Positions 61,603 through 64,000 of a stretch of DNA of 64,000 bases are shown here, one piece after another. The DNA comes from Clostridiales bacterium (lineage in GTDB: Bacteria; Bacillota; Clostridia; Oscillospirales; Oscillospiraceae), in NCBI GenBank assembly GCA_004555205.1, contig SFIY01000016.1:1-64000 (forward strand). The letters are read 5' to 3'. The notes under the pieces are model-generated. The model was not told where the DNA came from, made no database searches, and saw only the letters and a list, made by a program, of their open reading frames with translations. Position numbers and translations under genes: made by a program. How positions within the stretch are numbered: position 1 is the first letter of the stretch; each line of letters opens with the position of its first letter.

Positions 61603-62780
61603 GGGGTTGCGCCTCCGTTCTGCAGGAGAAGTCTTACCGTAAACCGCGTGGAGCGCTCGTCGCTTTCACAGCGGATGATGCCTTTGTGTTCCTGCACAAT
61701 GCTCTGTGCAATGGCCAGGCCCAGACCGAAGCCCTCGCCGCCGGAGCGGGATTCGTCCGCCCGGTAAAACCGCTCAAAAAGATGAGATAACTTTTCCGGT
61801 GGGATCGGCTCGCCGCCGTTTTCCACCGTCAGCACAGCGCGCTTATCCTGCCGCGTAAGCGTGAGATAGATGGGCGTGCCGGCCGGCGCATATTTAATGG
61901 CATTGTCCAGCAAAATGCCTGCCAGTTGCCGCAGTGCCTCGTCATTGCCGAGCACGCATAGTTCCTTTTCAATGCGATAGCGCAGCTCATGGCCCGCTTC
62001 AAAGGCCACCGGCTCAAACAGCAGCGCCGTGTCGGCCAGCAGTTCCGACCAATCCAGCGGCACAAGCGTCATTTTCCGTCCGTCGTCGGCGCGGGAGAGC
62101 GTCAGCATATTCTCCACCAATTTCTTCATGCGCCGCGACTCGGAGCGGATATTGTCCACATACACATTCCCGCCGTTCTCGGCCAGCAGATCTGCCGAGG
62201 ACAAAATCACCGTCAGCGGCGTTTTCAGCTCGTGGGACGCATCGGACAAAAAACGCCTTTGTGCGCTCCACGCATTTTCCACGGGCCGCGTGACAAAGCC
62301 GGAGAGCAAATAGCTGCAGCCAAACAGCACCGCCAGCGCGGCAAGGCCGATCAAGAGCGAAGTGAGTACCAGAGAGCGGAGCGTGGCCTGCTCCAATGAG
62401 CTGTCGGTAAAGGCAATGCGGATCGTGGAAAAGCCCGTCTCGCGCAAATAGCGCAGGCGGTACGATGGCAGTACGCCGGCGTCGTCACTTTGCGCCATGC
62501 ACTCCTGCACCACAGAGCGCAGGGTCGTCTCGTCCAGTTGATAGTATTCACTGCCGGAAATGCGCACCGTGCCGCTGGGAAAAACCTCCGCCACAAAGCA
62601 CGGCAGGCTGCTATACTGGTACGACATCGCGCCGCTGAGCGCCTGCCGGAGCTGTTCTTCCGTATTTTGGCGCAGACTGGTACGGGCCGAGAGCACCACG
62701 CCGGCAAACACCGCCAGCAGCACCGCGGCGGCAAACAGCATATTCAGCCCCACGACCTTCCAGCGCAGTTTTCCGATCAT
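61599..62780 (-). CDS. Sensor histidine kinase
   Basis: 393 aa from MIGKLRWKVVGLNMLFAAAV (RBS ggaggtgg). Two membrane helices (about 10-32 and 150-172) enclose a roughly 115-residue extracytoplasmic sensor. HisKA with FLSDASHELKTPLTVI and HATPase_c motifs DNAIKYAPAG, GFGLGLAIA. Overlaps the regulator gene by 4 nt and the amidohydrolase gene by 4 nt, an unusual translational chain linking sensor to enzymes. Confidence 0.93.
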   Translation of the reverse strand: MIGKLRWKVVGLNMLFAAAVLLAVFAGVVLSARTSLRQNTEEQLRQALSGAMSYQYSSLPCFVAEVFPSGTVRISGSEYYQLDETTLRSVVQECMAQSDDAGVLPSYRLRYLRETGFSTIRIAFTDSSLEQATLRSLVLTSLLIGLAALAVLFGCSYLLSGFVTRPVENAWSAQRRFLSDASHELKTPLTVILSSADLLAENGGNVYVDNIRSESRRMKKLVENMLTLSRADDGRKMTLVPLDWSELLADTALLFEPVAFEAGHELRYRIEKELCVLGNDEALRQLAGILLDNAIKYAPAGTPIYLTLTRQDKRAVLTVENGGEPIPPEKLSHLFERFYRADESRSGGEGFGLGLAIAQSIVQEHKGIIRCESDERSTRFTVRLLLQNGGATP

Positions 62781-63454
62781 TCCGCCACCTCCAGACAATA
62801 CCCCACCAGCCGAATGGTCTTGATATGTACCTGAGAGTGCAAATGGCTGAGCTTGCGCCGCAAGAACGACACATAGACCTCCACATTATTATCCTCGGCC
62901 TCCGAGTCGTAGCCCCAGACCTTCAGCAGAAGCTGCTCTTTGGTGACGATGATCTTACCGCTGCGCATGAGCAGCTCCATCAAATCGTATTCCCGGCGGC
63001 TCAGACGCACCGAGCGCTCGCCGCAGGTGAGCAGAAAGGTGCCCTGCTCCAGACGCAGATCACCGAAGGCAAGCCCGTCGTCACTGCGATGATCGCCGCC
63101 CCGGCGCAGCAGGGAGCGGATACAGGCCAGCAATTCCGTCGGCTCAAAGGGCTTGGTCAGATAGTAATCGGCGCCGCAGTCCAGTCCCCGCACCCGGTCA
63201 GACACATCGCTGCGTGCCGTCAGCATCAAAACGGGCAGCGCACTGCCGCCATCGCGCAAATGCCGCAGCAGGGAAAACCCGTCCATGCCCGGCAGCATGG
63301 CATCCAGCACCAGCAGATCGTAGATGCCGGAAGCGGCGCTGTCCAGCCCGTCAACGCCATTGTGGCAAATATCGGCCGTATAGCCATGGCGGCGGAGCAG
63401 AGCCGCCAGCGTGGCCGCCAAACGCACCTCGTCCTCCACAATCAGTATGCGCAC
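62777..63454 (-). CDS. OmpR/PhoB-family response regulator
   Basis: 225 aa starting at GTG 63454 (aaaggagg 8 nt upstream). Receiver with VEDE, phospho-Asp in LLVLDAMLPGMDG and the Lys of DYYLTKPFEPTEL; C-terminal winged helix ending TIRLVGYCLE. First gene of the chain RR-kinase-amidohydrolase-peptidase-phosphatase; it may autoregulate it. Confidence 0.95.
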   Translation of the reverse strand: MRILIVEDEVRLAATLAALLRRHGYTADICHNGVDGLDSAASGIYDLLVLDAMLPGMDGFSLLRHLRDGGSALPVLMLTARSDVSDRVRGLDCGADYYLTKPFEPTELLACIRSLLRRGGDHRSDDGLAFGDLRLEQGTFLLTCGERSVRLSRREYDLMELLMRSGKIIVTKEQLLLKVWGYDSEAEDNNVEVYVSFLRRKLSHLHSQVHIKTIRLVGYCLEVAE

Positions 63455-63498
63455 GGTCTTTCCCTCCTTTGCCCTAAACTTTGTCCCATTTTATACCT

Positions 63499-63533
63499 AA
63501 ACCCCGCCGAAAGCAATAGCCTCAGCGGGGTTT
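63499..63533 (-). terminator. Terminator of the DUF4340-like gene
   Basis: 9-bp stem aaaccccgc / gcggggttt with a 17-nt loop between the stop at 63552 and the regulator gene. Confidence 0.6.
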
Positions 63534-63551
63534 ATAAGTCGTTATATGCCG

Positions 63552-64000
63552 TTACAGACCTTCTTTGGCAAGCGTCTTGAGCGGCTCTGCCAGCTTCGTG
63601 GACAGAAGGTAGATTGTGGTATCATCATTGACGGCAGCGTAGTAGCCGCCTCCACTGCGATACCAGCCGATGGACAGCGTAAAGGTTCTGTCCTCACCGT
63701 AGCTGACGGTCAATACGGCGGCATCCTTTGTCAGGCCGCAAATGCGCGCCGCGTCGGAAGAAGGACGGTAGTCCACGCAAGAGGCGATCTCCAGTTGGCT
63801 CAGCGCCTCCGTCACGGCCGTCATTTTCTCCGTAACATCCTTGCCCTCGCTGTACCACGCACCGTCTTTCACCGTGAAATGCTGCTCCTTTTCACCGTAG
63901 GTAACATCCAGCGCCGTCATGGTTTCCATGGTCAGCCGGGGCAGATTGGGCAGCTGCGCCATATCATAGATACTGCGGCTGATCTGCTTCATGAGGGAAG
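63552..64000 (-). CDS. DUF4340-like protein, 3' part only
   Basis: The gene runs off the right edge; the visible 149 codons are open to the window end, so the ATG at 63992 is not necessarily the start. Sequence is beta-rich, with a repeated pattern of DUF4340 proteins (EKEQHFTVKDGAWYSEGKDV, TVSYGEDRTFTLSIGWY, YYAAVNDDTTIYLLS). Such proteins are often encoded with ABC-2 gliding/efflux permeases. Function not established. Confidence 0.7.
   Translation of the reverse strand, partial: SLMKQISRSIYDMAQLPNLPRLTMETMTALDVTYGEKEQHFTVKDGAWYSEGKDVTEKMTAVTEALSQLEIASCVDYRPSSDAARICGLTKDAAVLTVSYGEDRTFTLSIGWYRSGGGYYAAVNDDTTIYLLSTKLAEPLKTLAKEGL

Overview
The window is a chromosomal segment of a spore-forming, anaerobic Firmicute, most likely a gut member of the Oscillospiraceae; this is inferred from gene content and not tested by database search. 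The evidence is a complete Rnf complex (rnfCDGEAB), the hrcA-grpE-dnaK-dnaJ operon under a CIRCE element, the sporulation/division cluster yabM-mazG-hup-rqcP-yabP-yabQ-divIC-S1, a long-form HPF and hemZ. Most of the segment is GC-rich with strong AGGAGG-type ribosome binding sites. One block, about 30.0-39.2 kb, is visibly richer in AT and is bounded by transposase remnants.

Layout. 0-0.7 kb: the end of a mobile-element replication-initiator-like fragment, then a tRNA-Leu(CAA). 0.77-3.7 kb: an M-box riboswitch with its terminator before mgtE, a DUF1540 protein and two half-size TauE/SafE permease genes. 3.7-10.9 kb (minus strand): the heat-shock operon followed by a PHP phosphatase, rpiB and a membrane-anchored glycosidase-like protein. 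11.0-11.8 kb: a folate ECF S component under a THF riboswitch. 11.9-17.1 kb: rnf operon. 17.4-18.2 kb: an E2-like acyltransferase without the usual catalytic motif. 18.3-30 kb (plus strand): recJ-rel-dtd-MBL-hemZ, then the yabM-to-S1 cluster.

30-39.2 kb: an acquired and decaying potassium island: IS200/IS605 remnant, XRE regulator, frameshifted tnpV, kdpE, kdpD, a CorA-like protein, an anchored periplasmic-binding-like protein, trkA, frameshifted trkH, and a 3' stub of kdpC joined to an IS1182-type transposase stub. kdpA and kdpB are absent from the window, so the KdpDE sensor pair may have lost its target. 39.2-43 kb: DMT permease, two very small peptide genes, a duplicated LysR-type operator/promoter module, a LysR regulator and a glycerate kinase. 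43-49 kb: CBS/DRTGG pyrophosphatase, an NMT1/SsuA-type ABC transporter and a second glycosidase-like membrane protein.

Two systems stand out. At 49.3-53.3 kb a secreted lysozyme/chitosanase-like protein ending in a type I dockerin lies 12 bp upstream of a membrane-anchored protein whose outer part starts with a cohesin-like domain. This looks like a two-gene, self-contained cell-surface docking system. At 55.5-58.0 kb a radical SAM protein with extra C-terminal cysteines lies 1 bp upstream of a membrane protein whose predicted cytosolic tail carries a Gly-rich stretch and an alternating Cys-Ala array (8 Cys). This suggests radical-SAM modification of a large membrane protein. The window ends with a translationally coupled chain of response regulator, histidine kinase, D-aminoacylase-like amidohydrolase and M20 peptidase, followed after a short gap by an inositol monophosphatase, and with the 3' part of a DUF4340-like gene that runs off the right edge.
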